A stretch of DNA of 64,000 bases from AP-15 sp963724435 (GCA_963724435.1 CAVRUN010000006.1:62001-126000); one strand, 5' to 3'. Shown: positions 1-9,371, numbered from the stretch's first letter. A program made the numbers and translations. Notes: generated by a model from the letters alone, not told the origin.

Positions 1-1
1 C

Positions 2-1048
2 AACGAGCACCACAACAACGTCCTCTCGATGCAGGAGAGCGTCAACATCTCCGCGGCGGTGGTCAGCCAGCGCATCAAGGGCACGATCGCGTTGATCGGC
101 AATCCTCTGCCGATCCACGACAATCCGGTGCGGGTCGCCGAGGAGATCGCGATGCTCGATCTGATCTCGGGAGGCCGCATTATCTCGGGTTTTGTGCGCG
201 GTACCGGCATCGAGCAACTCTCGACCAACGCCAATCCCGCCTACAATCGCGAGCGCTTTGAAGAAGCGTTCGAGCTGATCAAGAAGACCTGGACCATGCC
301 GGGCCCGTTCCGTTGGGAGGGCAAACACTACCACCTGCGGGTCGTCAATCCATGGCAATTGCCATTACAGAAGCCGCACCCGCCGATTTGGGCGGCCGGC
401 ATTTTGAGCCCGGAGACGATCCGCTGGGCGGCAAAGCAGCGGATCACTTATCTCGTTCTCGGCAGCGCACTCGAGGCTACAGCCGCCTGCCGCGAGATCT
501 ACCACGAGGTCGCGAAGCAGGATGGCTGGACGCCGACACCCCAGCATCTCGGCTATCTGATCCACACCTGCGTGCTCGACACCGACGAGGAAGCCTACGA
601 GATGGGTCGCCATCACTACGGCGGCGCTTCGGTCATCGGGCGCCGCGGTGGCGTGGCGGCATCGGCGTTGACGGCGGGAACCGGCTCGGCTGGCGTGACG
701 AGCGGCGGTCCGCACCCGGAGTGGATGGCCCCGCCCGGCTACATGTCGAAACAGGCGAAAACCAGCAACATGGCGAGGGAGCGCGGCGCCTCCGAAGGGA
801 GCTACGACGGCGCCATCCGCGCCGGGCTCATCGTCACCGGCAGCCCAAAGACGATCATCCAGAAATTCAAGCACATCATCGACCGAACCGATCCCGGCTA
901 CCTGACCTTTTGGGCGCGCGAGGGCAAGAAGCCGCACGAGGCGACGATGCGGGGAATCGAGCTTCTCGGGAAGGAAGTGATCCCGGCGCTCCGCGAGCAC
1001 CAGTCGGCTCTCGTTACTGGAAGGGAGGTGACGCCATGGCCGCAATGA
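2..1048 (+). CDS. LLM-class flavin-dependent oxidoreductase (5' end outside window)
   Basis: The frame is open from base 2 and begins with NEHHNN, the segment around the conserved EHH of bacterial luciferase-like monooxygenases, so the true start lies upstream. Other family features are VRVAEEIAMLDLISGGR, the region binding flavin in this family, and a C-terminal lid with TGSPKTIIQKF. Such enzymes use reduced FMN or F420 on small organic substrates; the substrate cannot be read from sequence. The stop overlaps the start of the following alpha/beta hydrolase by 13 bases, so the two are co-translated and probably act in one catabolic pathway. Confidence 0.85.
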   Translation, partial: NEHHNNVLSMQESVNISAAVVSQRIKGTIALIGNPLPIHDNPVRVAEEIAMLDLISGGRIISGFVRGTGIEQLSTNANPAYNRERFEEAFELIKKTWTMPGPFRWEGKHYHLRVVNPWQLPLQKPHPPIWAAGILSPETIRWAAKQRITYLVLGSALEATAACREIYHEVAKQDGWTPTPQHLGYLIHTCVLDTDEEAYEMGRHHYGGASVIGRRGGVAASALTAGTGSAGVTSGGPHPEWMAPPGYMSKQAKTSNMARERGASEGSYDGAIRAGLIVTGSPKTIIQKFKHIIDRTDPGYLTFWAREGKKPHEATMRGIELLGKEVIPALREHQSALVTGREVTPWPQ

Positions 1049-1860
1049 TCACCGCGACACCGCAGCTGATCGAGGCGGCCGGAATTACGGTCGAGCTGCG
1101 CCGCGCTGGCAGGGGCAACCCATTGCTCGTCCTCCACGGCGAATTGGGCGTGCCCGGCTGGCTCGACAGCTTTGCGCGTCTCGCCGAACATTCGGACGTG
1201 ATCGTCCCGTCTTTGCCCGGCTATGGCCAATCGACCCGGCCGGATTGGATCATGGGGGTGCACGATCTCGCCGCCTGGGTGACCTGGTTCGCTCGCGACC
1301 TCGACCTATCTACACCAGTCAATGTCATTGGCTCTTCGCTTGGCGGCTGGGTCGCCGCCGAGATCGCTACGGTAGCGCCGCAGTTCTTGAACAAGGTGGT
1401 GCTGGTCGGTGCGATGGGCATCAAGCCCGAGAAAGGCGAGATCTTCGACTATTTCCTCAATTCTGGGATGACGGGCCTGCGGCATTCCTTCCACCGGCCG
1501 GACGAGTCGGCCGAGTTCACCCGCTATTGGGGCAAGGAATTGACGCCGGAGGAAGCCGATCTGGTTGAGCAGAACCGGGAGATGACCTGCCGCATCGCCT
1601 GGAAGCCTTACATGCACAGCCTGACGCTGCGCCATCTGCTGCGCGGTGTCCGCACGCCGACGTTGCTCGTCTGGGGCCGCGAAGACATGATCACGCCGGT
1701 TACCTGTGGCGAAATCTATGAACGTGCCATCCCCGGGTCTCGCCTCGTTACGATCCCGAATTGTGGCCATATGCCTGAAATGGAGAAACCGGCCGACTTT
1801 GCCGCGCTCGTTCGAGAATTCCTCGGCGACTCCGACGGTTACGAGGCAAACGCATCTTGA
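1036..1860 (+). CDS. alpha/beta hydrolase
   Basis: A 274-residue single-domain alpha/beta hydrolase. The oxyanion-side HGELG is at 34-38, the nucleophile elbow GSSLG puts Ser at 101, the acid is Asp217 in WGREDMITP and the base is His245 in NCGHMPE. The ATG at 1036 is chosen because AGGGAGGTG sits just upstream; the open frame runs further back but only inside the preceding gene. It overlaps that LLM oxidoreductase, which suggests a monooxygenase-hydrolase pair. No signal peptide is visible, so it is cytoplasmic. The substrate is unknown. Confidence 0.88.
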   Translation: MAAMITATPQLIEAAGITVELRRAGRGNPLLVLHGELGVPGWLDSFARLAEHSDVIVPSLPGYGQSTRPDWIMGVHDLAAWVTWFARDLDLSTPVNVIGSSLGGWVAAEIATVAPQFLNKVVLVGAMGIKPEKGEIFDYFLNSGMTGLRHSFHRPDESAEFTRYWGKELTPEEADLVEQNREMTCRIAWKPYMHSLTLRHLLRGVRTPTLLVWGREDMITPVTCGEIYERAIPGSRLVTIPNCGHMPEMEKPADFAALVREFLGDSDGYEANAS

Positions 1861-2015
1861 AGCTCGGCGGGTTCGCGGCCTTCCATGAACTCCAGCGCCT
1901 CGGCTTCGTCGTCGAAATAGAGCAGACCCCCTGCGGTATCGCCAATCGGCTGACCAAGCCGGACAACATAGACTTTGCCGTTCGGTGCGGGGCGAATTTT
2001 GATAGATGAGTTCAT
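1839..2015 (-). CDS. small hypothetical protein (58 aa)
   Basis: The frame can be extended upstream, but the stretch beginning MNSSIKIRPAPNGK reads like a compact protein: a beta-rich start followed by an acidic helix (DDEAEALEFMEGRE). The start is therefore placed at the ATG at 2015. Its 3' end overlaps the tail of the convergent hydrolase gene by 22 bases. I do not recognise the family and infer no function. Confidence 0.5.
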   Translation of the reverse strand: MNSSIKIRPAPNGKVYVVRLGQPIGDTAGGLLYFDDEAEALEFMEGREPAELQDAFAS

Positions 2016-2166
2016 CGCGATTACTGTGCTGAAGTCAATCGGACACGCCAATTCCGGACCCGGAGTGGTAAACATTGAGTTAATCTTCAGACCCCCGTTC
2101 TGTAAAGAATTAATACATTGTGTAACTTCGATGTGACAGATTGGCGCACATCTGGCGCTGGCTATT

Positions 2167-2502
2167 TCAGCAGCCAGAGGTTGTATCGGTGTTCGCTTCG
2201 CCACCCTCGGCAAGTTGCCGGCGCAACTCAGTCTTTAGTAGTTTGCCGTAATTGTTCTTTGGCAGTGCATCGACAAAGCGGTAGTGGCGCGGCCGCTTGA
2301 AACGGGCGATGTGGTCGAGGCAAAGCCGGTCCAGAGCTTGTGGTGAAAGCGCTGCGCCGGGGCGGGCAACGACAAACGCCACGACTTCCTCGCCCCATTC
2401 GGGATGCGCGCGGCCTACGACCGAAACCTCGATGAGATCGGGATGACGCAGCAACACCTCCCCGAGTATGAGGTTGCCACAACCCACCAAAAGAGCGGAC
2501 AC
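2167..2502 (-). pseudogene. C-terminal fragment of acyl-CoA synthetase (AMP-binding_C)
   Basis: About 95 residues match the C-terminal lid of acyl-CoA synthetases: EVLLRHPD, VVGRAHPEWGEEVVAFVV, then HIARFKRPRHYRF and the catalytic-lysine loop PKNNYGKLLKTELR. The large AMP-binding domain is absent upstream on this strand. Even the junction is degraded: the usual NIYPREVEEV is reduced to NLILGEV. The remainder of the gene was lost, perhaps when the adjacent divergent DUF4167 region arrived. It is probably non-functional. Confidence 0.8.
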
Positions 2503-2560
2503 TCATGCCAGCGGGCCTCGCAAAGCTGGGCGCCGTACCAATCCCAAGATCACGGATGAC

Positions 2561-2968
2561 ATGAGATCAGGACCAGATCAGCGGCCCCGCGGTCGCTTCA
2601 ACGCAAACCGCCCGTTTAAACAACAACCGCGAGGCCCGCAGAACAATCAGACATTCGACAGCAACGGCCCCGACATTAGGGTCCGCGGCAGCGCCCACCA
2701 GATATTCGAGCGCTACGTTGCCCTGGCACGCGAAGCGACAGCGAGCGGCGACCGAATTGCCGCCGAGAATTTCTACCAACACGCAGAGCACTATTTTCGT
2801 CTCGATAACGCGCGCCGCGGAGGCGATCAGCAGGGGACGCCGTCGCGGGCGACCACGCCAGCCGACGTCGAGACGGACGGATCCGAGGCAGAGGTAAGAG
2901 AAGTTGATCGCTTCGAGCCCCAATGGGACGGCGACGCCTCCATCTCCTCGGAAAGCTCAACTCACTAA
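2561..2968 (+). CDS. DUF4167 domain protein
   Basis: A 135-residue protein. Residues 10-80 follow the DUF4167 pattern: an Arg/Asn/Gln-rich basic start (RPRGRFN), SNGPDIRVRGSAHQIFE, and SGDRIAAENFYQHAEHYFR. The rest is a low-complexity acidic tail. DUF4167 proteins are alphaproteobacterial; the basic N-terminus suggests nucleic-acid contact, but the role is not established. The copy is short and sits alone. The frame continues upstream to 2468, but the ATG at 2561 (MRSGPD) starts like known family members. No strong ribosome site is visible. Confidence 0.75.
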   Translation: MRSGPDQRPRGRFNANRPFKQQPRGPQNNQTFDSNGPDIRVRGSAHQIFERYVALAREATASGDRIAAENFYQHAEHYFRLDNARRGGDQQGTPSRATTPADVETDGSEAEVREVDRFEPQWDGDASISSESSTH

Positions 2969-3447
2969 AAACCAGACCGCTCCCAGCCGTAGCGAACGCG
3001 CATCCCTGCCCGCAAGGAGGCAAGGCACCCACGCGCTCTCGTCTTGCACGTAAGCGGGCACATCAGAAATCCCATTCGCCGATACAGCTGGGCTGCGAAG
3101 CCACATCAGCGCCGTCGTTACCACCACAGGCGGGCGTGCAGTGTGCAGCAATGCTGAACCAATGCCAGTGAGCCTGGGGTTCGCAGAACTGGCCGGCCCA
3201 ACTTAACCGAGGACTCCACCGCTGCAGAGCAGCCAAAAAGCGGTGCTCGTGCCCTACGCGTTAGAGAGATGACATGCTGGCCGGTGAGCCCGCGGATCGC
3301 CTACGTCAAGACAACGATCCCAGGCGGATCGACACGGCACACTCGGCCGGGCATCCTAAGGTTGGCAGCTTCCGATTTCGAGTGGACTGCAGCAGCTGGA
3401 CCGGCCTCTGGCAAGATATGCTCAGGCTGGAGTCAAGGCGAAGCACG
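2969..3447. other. intergenic, no supported gene
   Basis: About 480 bases between DUF4167 and the kup remnant. Short open frames exist on both strands but none has a recognisable domain or a convincing ribosome site. I see no tRNA, repeat or clear terminator. Confidence 0.5.
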
Positions 3448-5256
3448 TTAGATTTCGACCTGGGCGCCGAGTTCGATGACTTGATCGGCGGGGATACGGA
3501 AAAACTCGGGGGTGCGTGTGGCGAGGCGGCTGAGCAACACATAGAGATGCTCTCGCCACCGGGCCATCCCCGGCCGCGGTGTCGATTTGACGTTGGCGCG
3601 TCCGACGAAATAGGAGATTTTGGCATGAACGAGATCGACCCCGGGGATTTCGGCGCGTCCTAATTCCCGCGGCACATTCGGGGTCTGGGCGAACCCGAAA
3701 TGTGCGTCGATCTGCCAAAAGCCATGGCCGAGATCGCACCACTTGATCCGATCCGGGCCGGCAACCAGCGGGATGTTGTCGGTCGCGACGCGGACAAGCA
3801 ATACGATCCGGTGCAGCACCTTGTTGTGCTTTAGATTTAGCAGCAGCGTCCCCGGAGCCCGTTCTTTTTGACTAGTGAGGAAAACCGCGGTGCCGGAAAC
3901 GCGGGCCTCCGGAATCTCCTCGCAAGTGGCGAGGAATTCAGCGAGCGGCATCGTCTCACTCAGGAGTTTTTCCAGTACCAATCGGCGGCCGGTGCGCCAG
4001 GTGGTCATGATCGTAAACATGACGAGCCCGATCACCAATGGGAACCAGGCGCCGGTCGGGATCTTCATCGAGTTCGAGCCGAACAGCGCCAGATCAACGG
4101 TCATGATCGGCACCAGCACGACACCGATCATCGGCCACCGCCAGCGCCAGATGCCACGCATCACGGCGGCGGCGAGAACCGTCGTCAGCGCCATCGTCCC
4201 GGTGACGGCAAAGCCGTAGGCCGAAGCGAGGGCGCTCGAGCTTCTGAAGCTCACGACCAGTGCGATCACCGCGGCCAGCAGCAGCCAATTGACCTGTGGG
4301 ATGTAAATCTGGCCGCGCGCCGTCACCGAAGTTTGAAATACATCGAGCTGCGGCATCAGGCCGAGCTGAATTGCTTGGCGCGTCAGCGAGAAGGAGCCGG
4401 AAATCACTGCCTGCGACGCGATGACGGTCGCTGCCGTTGACAGCAATACGAGCGGCACCAGTCCCCAGCCCGGTACCAGACGAAAGAATGGGTTCTCGAT
4501 CGCCGTCTTGTCGCTGAGGAGCAAGGCGCCCTGCCCGAAATAATTCAGCACCAGGGCGGGCAGCACCAGCCCAAACCAGGCGACCCTGATCGGGAACCTC
4601 CCGAAATGGCCCATATCGGCGTAAAGCGCTTCGCCGCCGGTGATTGCGAGCGATACCGCACCGAGCACGATGAAGCCTCTCAACGGAGCGGTGATGAAGA
4701 CGGCGATGGCGTGGGCCGGGTTGAGTGCCGCCAATACCCGGGGGTCCTCGGCGATGTGAACAAGGCCGTCAAGCCCGATCACCGCAAACCACACCAACAT
4801 CACCGGACCAAAGAGATGACCGACGCTCTCCGTTCCGCGTCGCTGAATGAGAAAGAGCAGCACCAGCACCACGATCGTGGCCGGCACCACGAACCGGTTT
4901 AACGCCGGGGTTCCGACACTGACGCCTTCGATCGCGCTCAAAACTGAAATCGCCGGTGTGACCATGCTGTCGCCGTAAAAGAGGGCGGCGCCGCCGAGTG
5001 CGGTCAGAACGAGGATGTTTCGCGCGCGGGGGGTTTGCGCCGCCTCCTGAGCGAGTGCCAGCAACGCCAGGATCCCGCCCTCGCCGTGATTGTCGGCGCG
5101 CATGATCAACGAGACATATTTGACGGCGACGACCAGGATCAGCGCCCAGGCGATCAGCGACAGCACGCCGAGCACGTTCTCCGGCGAAAGCGGTAGCCCG
5201 TGCTCCGGATTGAAACACTCTCGAAAGGTGTAAACCGGGCTCGTCCCGATATCGCG
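3448..5256 (-). pseudogene. kup: Kup-family K+ uptake permease, 5' end replaced
   Basis: The protein matches KUP/HAK/KT potassium transporters: DIGTSPVYTFRECF, then MRADNHGEGGILALLALA, FYGDSMVTPAISVLSA, GGEALYADMGHFG, about ten further membrane segments and the usual cytoplasmic C-terminal domain. The first residues of the family, comprising membrane segment 1 ahead of DIGTSP, are missing: an in-frame TAA lies directly before the codons for R-DIGTSP. A GTG at 5175 could start a 575-residue product lacking the first segment, which is unlikely to transport. The sequence upstream belongs to a different small gene, so this is a recombination junction. Confidence 0.85.
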
Positions 5257-5257
5257 T

Positions 5258-5431
5258 TATGTTCGCGAGCTGATCAATTGCATCGATGATGCGGAGCCAG
5301 ATCGCCACGCCAGCGAAATCATCGGCTGCCGAGAGCTCATCAACCCGCCTGATGCTTTCCGTCTGGGCCATGTCGCCGTACCAGCGCAGCATCAGCTGAG
5401 CGGCGCGCCAGCTGTCGATCCCGGTGATCAC
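5258..5431 (-). pseudogene. small conserved alphaproteobacterial ORF fused to kup remnant
   Basis: From a GTG at 5431 the frame encodes about 58 residues starting MITGIDSWRAAQ and including RRVDELSAADDFAGVAIWLRII and AIDQLANI. This pattern (initial IDxWRAA, central ADEL-like helix, WLRI) resembles short hypothetical proteins of about 65 residues common in Bradyrhizobium-like genomes. Its last few codons and stop are gone. After residue 58 the frame runs out of register into kup DNA. The breakpoint is near base 5257. Confidence 0.6.
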
Positions 5432-5570
5432 GATGTGAGGCTAAGTGCAGTTATGGACCGAGCTGGCCGCCACTGTCACCGAAAGGACGGAGATGCTGGC
5501 GCTGTTACCCGTAGCGCTACCCGCACCTCTCTAGGCCTCGACAGATTTCGGCTTAACTATTTGATCTAAC

Positions 5571-5646
5571 TGGTGAGCCCGCCGGGATTCGAACCCGGGA
5601 CCTACTGATTAAAAGTCAGTTGCTCTACCGGCTGAGCTACAGGCTC
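5571..5646 (-). tRNA. tRNA-Lys (anticodon UUU)
   Basis: Read on the minus strand, the 76-nt gene has acceptor stem GAGCCTG paired with CGGGCTC (one G-T pair), a D arm containing AGCTCAGCCGGTAGAGC, an anticodon loop with TTT flanked by CTGAC/TCAGT, a GGTTCGAATCC T arm, and an encoded 3' CCA. The TTT anticodon reads AAA and AAG lysine codons. Confidence 0.97.
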
Positions 5647-5972
5647 TTTCAATGGATAGGTGATTTTCAATCCGTTGCCAGCTACGAGATTAGTTGCGGT
5701 CCTATGCTCCACGGGTGATCGCGGGCGGAGAATACCGAGGCGGAAGGTGCGGCGCAACCTCGGGTGCCGGATTGCATAGTCAGGACGGCGGAGGCTCCCG
5801 CTCCGGACCGAGCGCATACATGGCTGATTGGTCCGCCCGTATCCTAAAAAGTAATCGGCATCTTAAAATTAGAGCGCGGTCGTCGGGTCGCGGCATGAAA
5901 TCGTTGTAAACGGCGTCACATTGACGGCACTGGTGGCACTATGTCTGACGCGCATCGAAAAAAGAGGACGAG
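5647..5972. other. intergenic upstream of tRNA-Lys and flavoprotein gene
   Basis: About 325 bases carrying the promoter regions of the tRNA (minus) and of the flavoprotein gene (plus). The open frames here lack recognisable features. The stretch 5840-5940 is relatively AT-rich and may hold the plus-strand promoter, but no clear -35/-10 pair could be assigned. Confidence 0.4.
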
Positions 5973-6518
5973 ATGGCCCCTGACGGTGAAGTGAATCGAG
6001 AGACATTCGATGTCGCCTACCTCGTCCTCAGCGGCACCTCGACCGCGGCGCGCGGCCCCGAGCTACTCCGGGCATTGGTCGAGCTTGGTTTCGCATCGAT
6101 TATCGCCATTCCAACGCCAAACGCCTCGCGCGTCGTCGCTCCGCGGGAACTCGCCGATGTCAGCGGCATACAGGTCGTCGAATCCTATTTCGATCTGGCG
6201 ATCCGGCCCCGGCCGCCGCGCGGTGTGGTGCTGTTCGCGCCCTGCAGCTTCAACTCGTTGAACAAGCTCGCGCACGGGATCGCTGACAGCCTGGCGTTGT
6301 CGGTGGTCGCGGAGGCGATCGGGCGGCAAACGCCGGTGATCGTCGGCCCGTCGCTGAACGCGCCACTGCTCAACCATCCCCAGGCGCAGACGTCGCTAAA
6401 GGTGCTGCCGAGCTGGGGTGTTACCATCGTGCCGCCGGTCGATCAGGGGGAGGGGCCGCGGCTTGCTCCGACCGCGTCTTTAATCGACGCGGTTCAGCCC
6501 TATGTCCGCCAGCGCTGA
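5973..6518 (+). CDS. flavoprotein-family (DFP/PPC decarboxylase-like) protein
   Basis: A 181-residue protein with a Rossmann-like flavoprotein fold. An N-terminal beta strand is followed by LSGTSTAARGPELLRALVE, and a central motif APCSFNSLNKLAHGIADSLA resembles the FMN-binding PA(S/T)xNT-KxAxGIADxL segment of HFCD flavoproteins (CoaC, EpiD). PVIVGPSLN and a beta strand follow. The ATG is preceded by GAGGA at good spacing. It is a stand-alone flavoprotein, not the CoaBC fusion. The gene is convergent with ydcF. The reaction is unknown; decarboxylase activity is inferred only by family. Confidence 0.75.
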   Translation: MAPDGEVNRETFDVAYLVLSGTSTAARGPELLRALVELGFASIIAIPTPNASRVVAPRELADVSGIQVVESYFDLAIRPRPPRGVVLFAPCSFNSLNKLAHGIADSLALSVVAEAIGRQTPVIVGPSLNAPLLNHPQAQTSLKVLPSWGVTIVPPVDQGEGPRLAPTASLIDAVQPYVRQR

Positions 6519-6528
6519 GAATGTCCGA

Positions 6529-7287
6529 TCACGCTGGGCGGTAACGAAGCTCATACCAGACCAAGCCGATTAATTCGTGCAGCGCGTCGTTGCTGGCGGC
6601 TAACGCCGTAATCTGCGGAAAGAAACGCGATAGCGTGTGGCTGAAGGGTTGTCCGTCGGCTAGCGGTGCGGCGACAACCGGATAGCCGACCGCATAAAAC
6701 GACCACAACGCCCGCGCCATGTGCCACGAATTGGTTACCACCAGCGCCGATGGGATCCCGGCGCGGCGCAAAATTTCGGCAGAATACAAAGCGTTTTCGT
6801 AGGTTGTGCGCGAGCGGTCCTCGCGCCATTGCACTGGCTCCCGGAAATCGGTTTCGAGCGCCTCGGCCATCATCGCCGCCAAGGAACCGTCTGCATTTTC
6901 GAGCTGGCCACCGCTGACAAGGATCGGCAGACCGGTGTGCCGTTGCTCCCTGACAGCTGCGGCGAGCCGCTCCAAGGTCAACGGGTCGACGACGTCCTGG
7001 CCGCCCGGCCGGCTGCTCTGCCAATATCCGGCGGAGAGCACGATGATTGCGCCGGGCGATGCCGGCAATGGCAAGGTCGGTATTGTGCTGGTGAGCCCGG
7101 CAGCGGCATGGATCAACAGCGACCCGATAAAAGGCGTTGCAGCCAGATAAAGGCAGGCTGCCGCCACCGTTGCCAGCACCAAGCCGGCGCGCCGCCATCG
7201 CCAGGCGATAATGAGACCGATCATCGCCAGCAGAATGAATAGGCTCGGCGGGACCAGCGAAGAATAGGACAGCCATTGCGGCATCAA
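6529..7287 (-). CDS. YdcF/ElyC-like membrane protein (DUF218)
   Basis: 252 residues. Two hydrophobic segments near the N-terminus (about 13-30 and 36-58) precede a DUF218 domain: GAIIVLSAGYW at about 79, GLPILVSGG, EDRSRTTYENALYSAEIL, and VVTNSWHMARALWSF. DUF218 proteins such as ElyC and SanA act in envelope processes, including lipid-carrier metabolism and envelope barrier function in E. coli; the enzymatic role is not settled. The topology suggests an inner-membrane anchor with the domain in the periplasm. It ends 10 bases from the convergent flavoprotein gene. Confidence 0.85.
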   Translation of the reverse strand: MMPQWLSYSSLVPPSLFILLAMIGLIIAWRWRRAGLVLATVAAACLYLAATPFIGSLLIHAAAGLTSTIPTLPLPASPGAIIVLSAGYWQSSRPGGQDVVDPLTLERLAAAVREQRHTGLPILVSGGQLENADGSLAAMMAEALETDFREPVQWREDRSRTTYENALYSAEILRRAGIPSALVVTNSWHMARALWSFYAVGYPVVAAPLADGQPFSHTLSRFFPQITALAASNDALHELIGLVWYELRYRPA

Positions 7288-7366
7288 CAGACGGTCTGCC
7301 GCACTCGCGCCAGTCGTCGATAGGACGAAAAGACGCGGTCTCGACTGGCGTTAGTAAGGTGAACCG

Positions 7367-8059
7367 TTACTGCAGTACGTGGTAGAGCCGCTCATCGTAA
7401 AGGGCGCCTTCGAGCGGCGTAATTTTCTGGCGGAATTCGCGGGTAGGGGTGGCCATCAGGCTCTCGTCAAAGGCCTTTCGATCGCGCCAGCCTTCGACAA
7501 GGGTGAAATGGTTCGCGTGGCCGACGACTTGCAGCACGTCAAATCTCAGATTACCGGGCATCTTGCGCCCGGCCTCCGCGAGCGCCGCGACAAGTGCTGC
7601 GGCTTGGTCCTTACCGTTGGGGAAGACATCGACATGGGTGACGACGTAAACCGCGTCTCGGCCTGCTTGGCCGCTCGGGGCGGCAATTGAAAACCCGCTG
7701 AAGTCACGAATTTCGAACGGCCCAACCAACAGCGGCTGCAATTTGTCGCGAAACGCGGTCGTCGTGGCGGCGCTGTTGTGAGCGTCCGAGGCTGCCTTGT
7801 CATGCCAGCCTTCAAAGATTGCAAACCGGCTTGGGCGGCCGAGTTCCTGAAACGCCGCGAAGCCGGCGTTGCCGGCTTGCTTGCGGCTCGCCGCGGCAAA
7901 CCGGCTGGCATCGGCTGCGACTTTTGACACGTCGGGAGCGGCCGCCTCGAAATAGGTTACGGCGTACACTGCGCCGCCATTCTCGGCCGCATTGGCGGCT
8001 CCAGTCACTGTTAGAGCCATTGCAAGCACCCCGAGCGCAAGCGAAAACAATGTGCGCAT
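7367..8059 (-). CDS. secreted protein with two ABM (antibiotic biosynthesis monooxygenase) domains
   Basis: The ATG at 8059 is chosen because GGGGAGGAGAA lies immediately upstream and the protein then starts with a clean Sec signal peptide (MRTLFSLALGVLAMALTVTG, probable cleavage after AANA near 23). The mature part has two copies of a ferredoxin-like ABM fold. Each has an AVY.VTY/VVTHVDVF strand, a helix, a phenylalanine-rich strand (SRFAIFEGWHDK and NHFTLVEGWRDRKAFD) and TTTAFRDKL or TREFRQKI. Tandem ABM proteins dimerise internally. Periplasmic location is inferred. Possible roles include quinone or polyphenol oxidation, but no catalytic residue can be assigned. Confidence 0.8.
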   Translation of the reverse strand: MRTLFSLALGVLAMALTVTGAANAAENGGAVYAVTYFEAAAPDVSKVAADASRFAAASRKQAGNAGFAAFQELGRPSRFAIFEGWHDKAASDAHNSAATTTAFRDKLQPLLVGPFEIRDFSGFSIAAPSGQAGRDAVYVVTHVDVFPNGKDQAAALVAALAEAGRKMPGNLRFDVLQVVGHANHFTLVEGWRDRKAFDESLMATPTREFRQKITPLEGALYDERLYHVLQ

Positions 8060-8189
8060 TTCTCCTCCCCATTTAGGGGCGCGCCGGACGGACGCCACGC
8101 CCCGATCAGCGTCACGGCCGAGCTTTGCTCCTGTTTGGACAGGAGCGCCGGCCGCTTTGTCAGCTATAGGCGATTGGCTTTGACGCTGT

Positions 8190-9371
8190 TCACGCCGCTT
8201 GGTCGAGCTTGAAGAATTCGACGCAATTGTCGGCCCAGATCCGGCGTTTGTCGGCTTCGGGCACATCAGCGTAGATCTTGTCGATCAAGGGGCGCGAATT
8301 TGGCCACTCGCATTCGATGTGCGGGAAATCGGTCGCGAACATGATCCGATTGGTGCCGACATGCTGGCGTTCTTCGATCGCCACGCGCTCGTACTGCACG
8401 CTGAAATAGACGTGCTCGCGGACATAATGGCTGGGCAATTCCTTCAGCGGCTTAAAGCCGAGATATTCCTGCGCCCAGCCGAGATGACGCCCGTACCACA
8501 AATCCATGTGTTCGAGCCAGAACGGCACCCAGCCGAGCCGGGTTTCGGCAAAGAAGACCTTTAGTCTCGGATAGCGGTCGAAAACCCCGGCCAGGACCAG
8601 CTGGGCGATGCTGACCGACGGCGCCAGGCCGAAATTGCACAACCATTCGAGAAACGGGCGGCGCAGCCGCTGCATGATCACCGGGTCTTCTTTCGGGTAT
8701 TTGAAGGTCGGCTGCGAGGCGCGCGCACCGGTGCGGTAAAACTGGACGTGCGCGGTCACCGGCATGTCGAGATCGATCGCGGCGGCCCAGAATTTGTCGT
8801 CCTCCGGTGTCGGATAGCCCTTGGCGTTGGGCAAGGCGCCGAGCAGCACCCCTTTTAACCCGAGCTTTTTGCAATGCTCCATCTCGGCGATCGCGTCGTC
8901 GACATTGGTGATCGGGATCACCCCCATGCCGATCAGCCGATCGGGCGCCACTGCGCAATATTCCTCGGCGAGCCAATCGTTGTAGCCGCGGATCACGGCT
9001 TTATAGACCTCGTCATGGCTGATGTTGCGCCAGAAAACCGGCCCCGCGACCATCGCCGCAAACAGCACCTCGGCATCCATGCCGTCGTGGTCCTGCTCTT
9101 CGACCCGCTGTTGGGCGGAGCCGGTGCCGGCGGCGTCGGCGACTTTGAGACCAAACGGCTCCCAGGTTCCTTCGGCCCGGCCGGCGCGCAGATCGAGAAA
9201 GTTTGCCTCCAGCAACGGCTGGCCTTCGATCATCAGCGCATCACCGCCATCCGGCAGGTGCACGGTATGCGGGGCGCGGTCGCGGTATTTCTGCGGCACC
9301 CGATGGGTCCACCGCTCGGGCGGCACTTCGAGGTGCCCGTCGCTCGACATCAGATTGTATTTCCGCGCCAT
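8190..9371 (-). CDS. amidohydrolase-2 family metal-dependent hydrolase
   Basis: 393 residues of the Amidohydro_2 (decarboxylase/hydrolase) TIM-barrel family. SSDGHLE at about 9-15 replaces the HxH strand as in this subfamily. There is a central IGMGVIPITNVDDAIAEMEH, VTAHVQF, a SVQYE segment, and C-terminal FATDFPHIECEWPNS with the metal-binding Asp. The start at 9371 (MARKYNL) has GGGAGATCCGG upstream; the longer frame adds an unlikely leader. Related enzymes decarboxylate or hydrolyse aromatic or cyclic acids (ACMSD-like). The substrate is unknown. It is monocistronic here. Confidence 0.87.
   Translation of the reverse strand: MARKYNLMSSDGHLEVPPERWTHRVPQKYRDRAPHTVHLPDGGDALMIEGQPLLEANFLDLRAGRAEGTWEPFGLKVADAAGTGSAQQRVEEQDHDGMDAEVLFAAMVAGPVFWRNISHDEVYKAVIRGYNDWLAEEYCAVAPDRLIGMGVIPITNVDDAIAEMEHCKKLGLKGVLLGALPNAKGYPTPEDDKFWAAAIDLDMPVTAHVQFYRTGARASQPTFKYPKEDPVIMQRLRRPFLEWLCNFGLAPSVSIAQLVLAGVFDRYPRLKVFFAETRLGWVPFWLEHMDLWYGRHLGWAQEYLGFKPLKELPSHYVREHVYFSVQYERVAIEERQHVGTNRIMFATDFPHIECEWPNSRPLIDKIYADVPEADKRRIWADNCVEFFKLDQAA

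Noticed and set aside
3269..3663. Open plus-strand frames upstream of kup
   Set aside because: They overlap the convergent kup 3' end and show no conserved pattern.
5694..5909. 71-codon frame downstream of tRNA-Lys
   Set aside because: Composition is Gly/Arg/Ser-rich with no ribosome site or recognisable domain.
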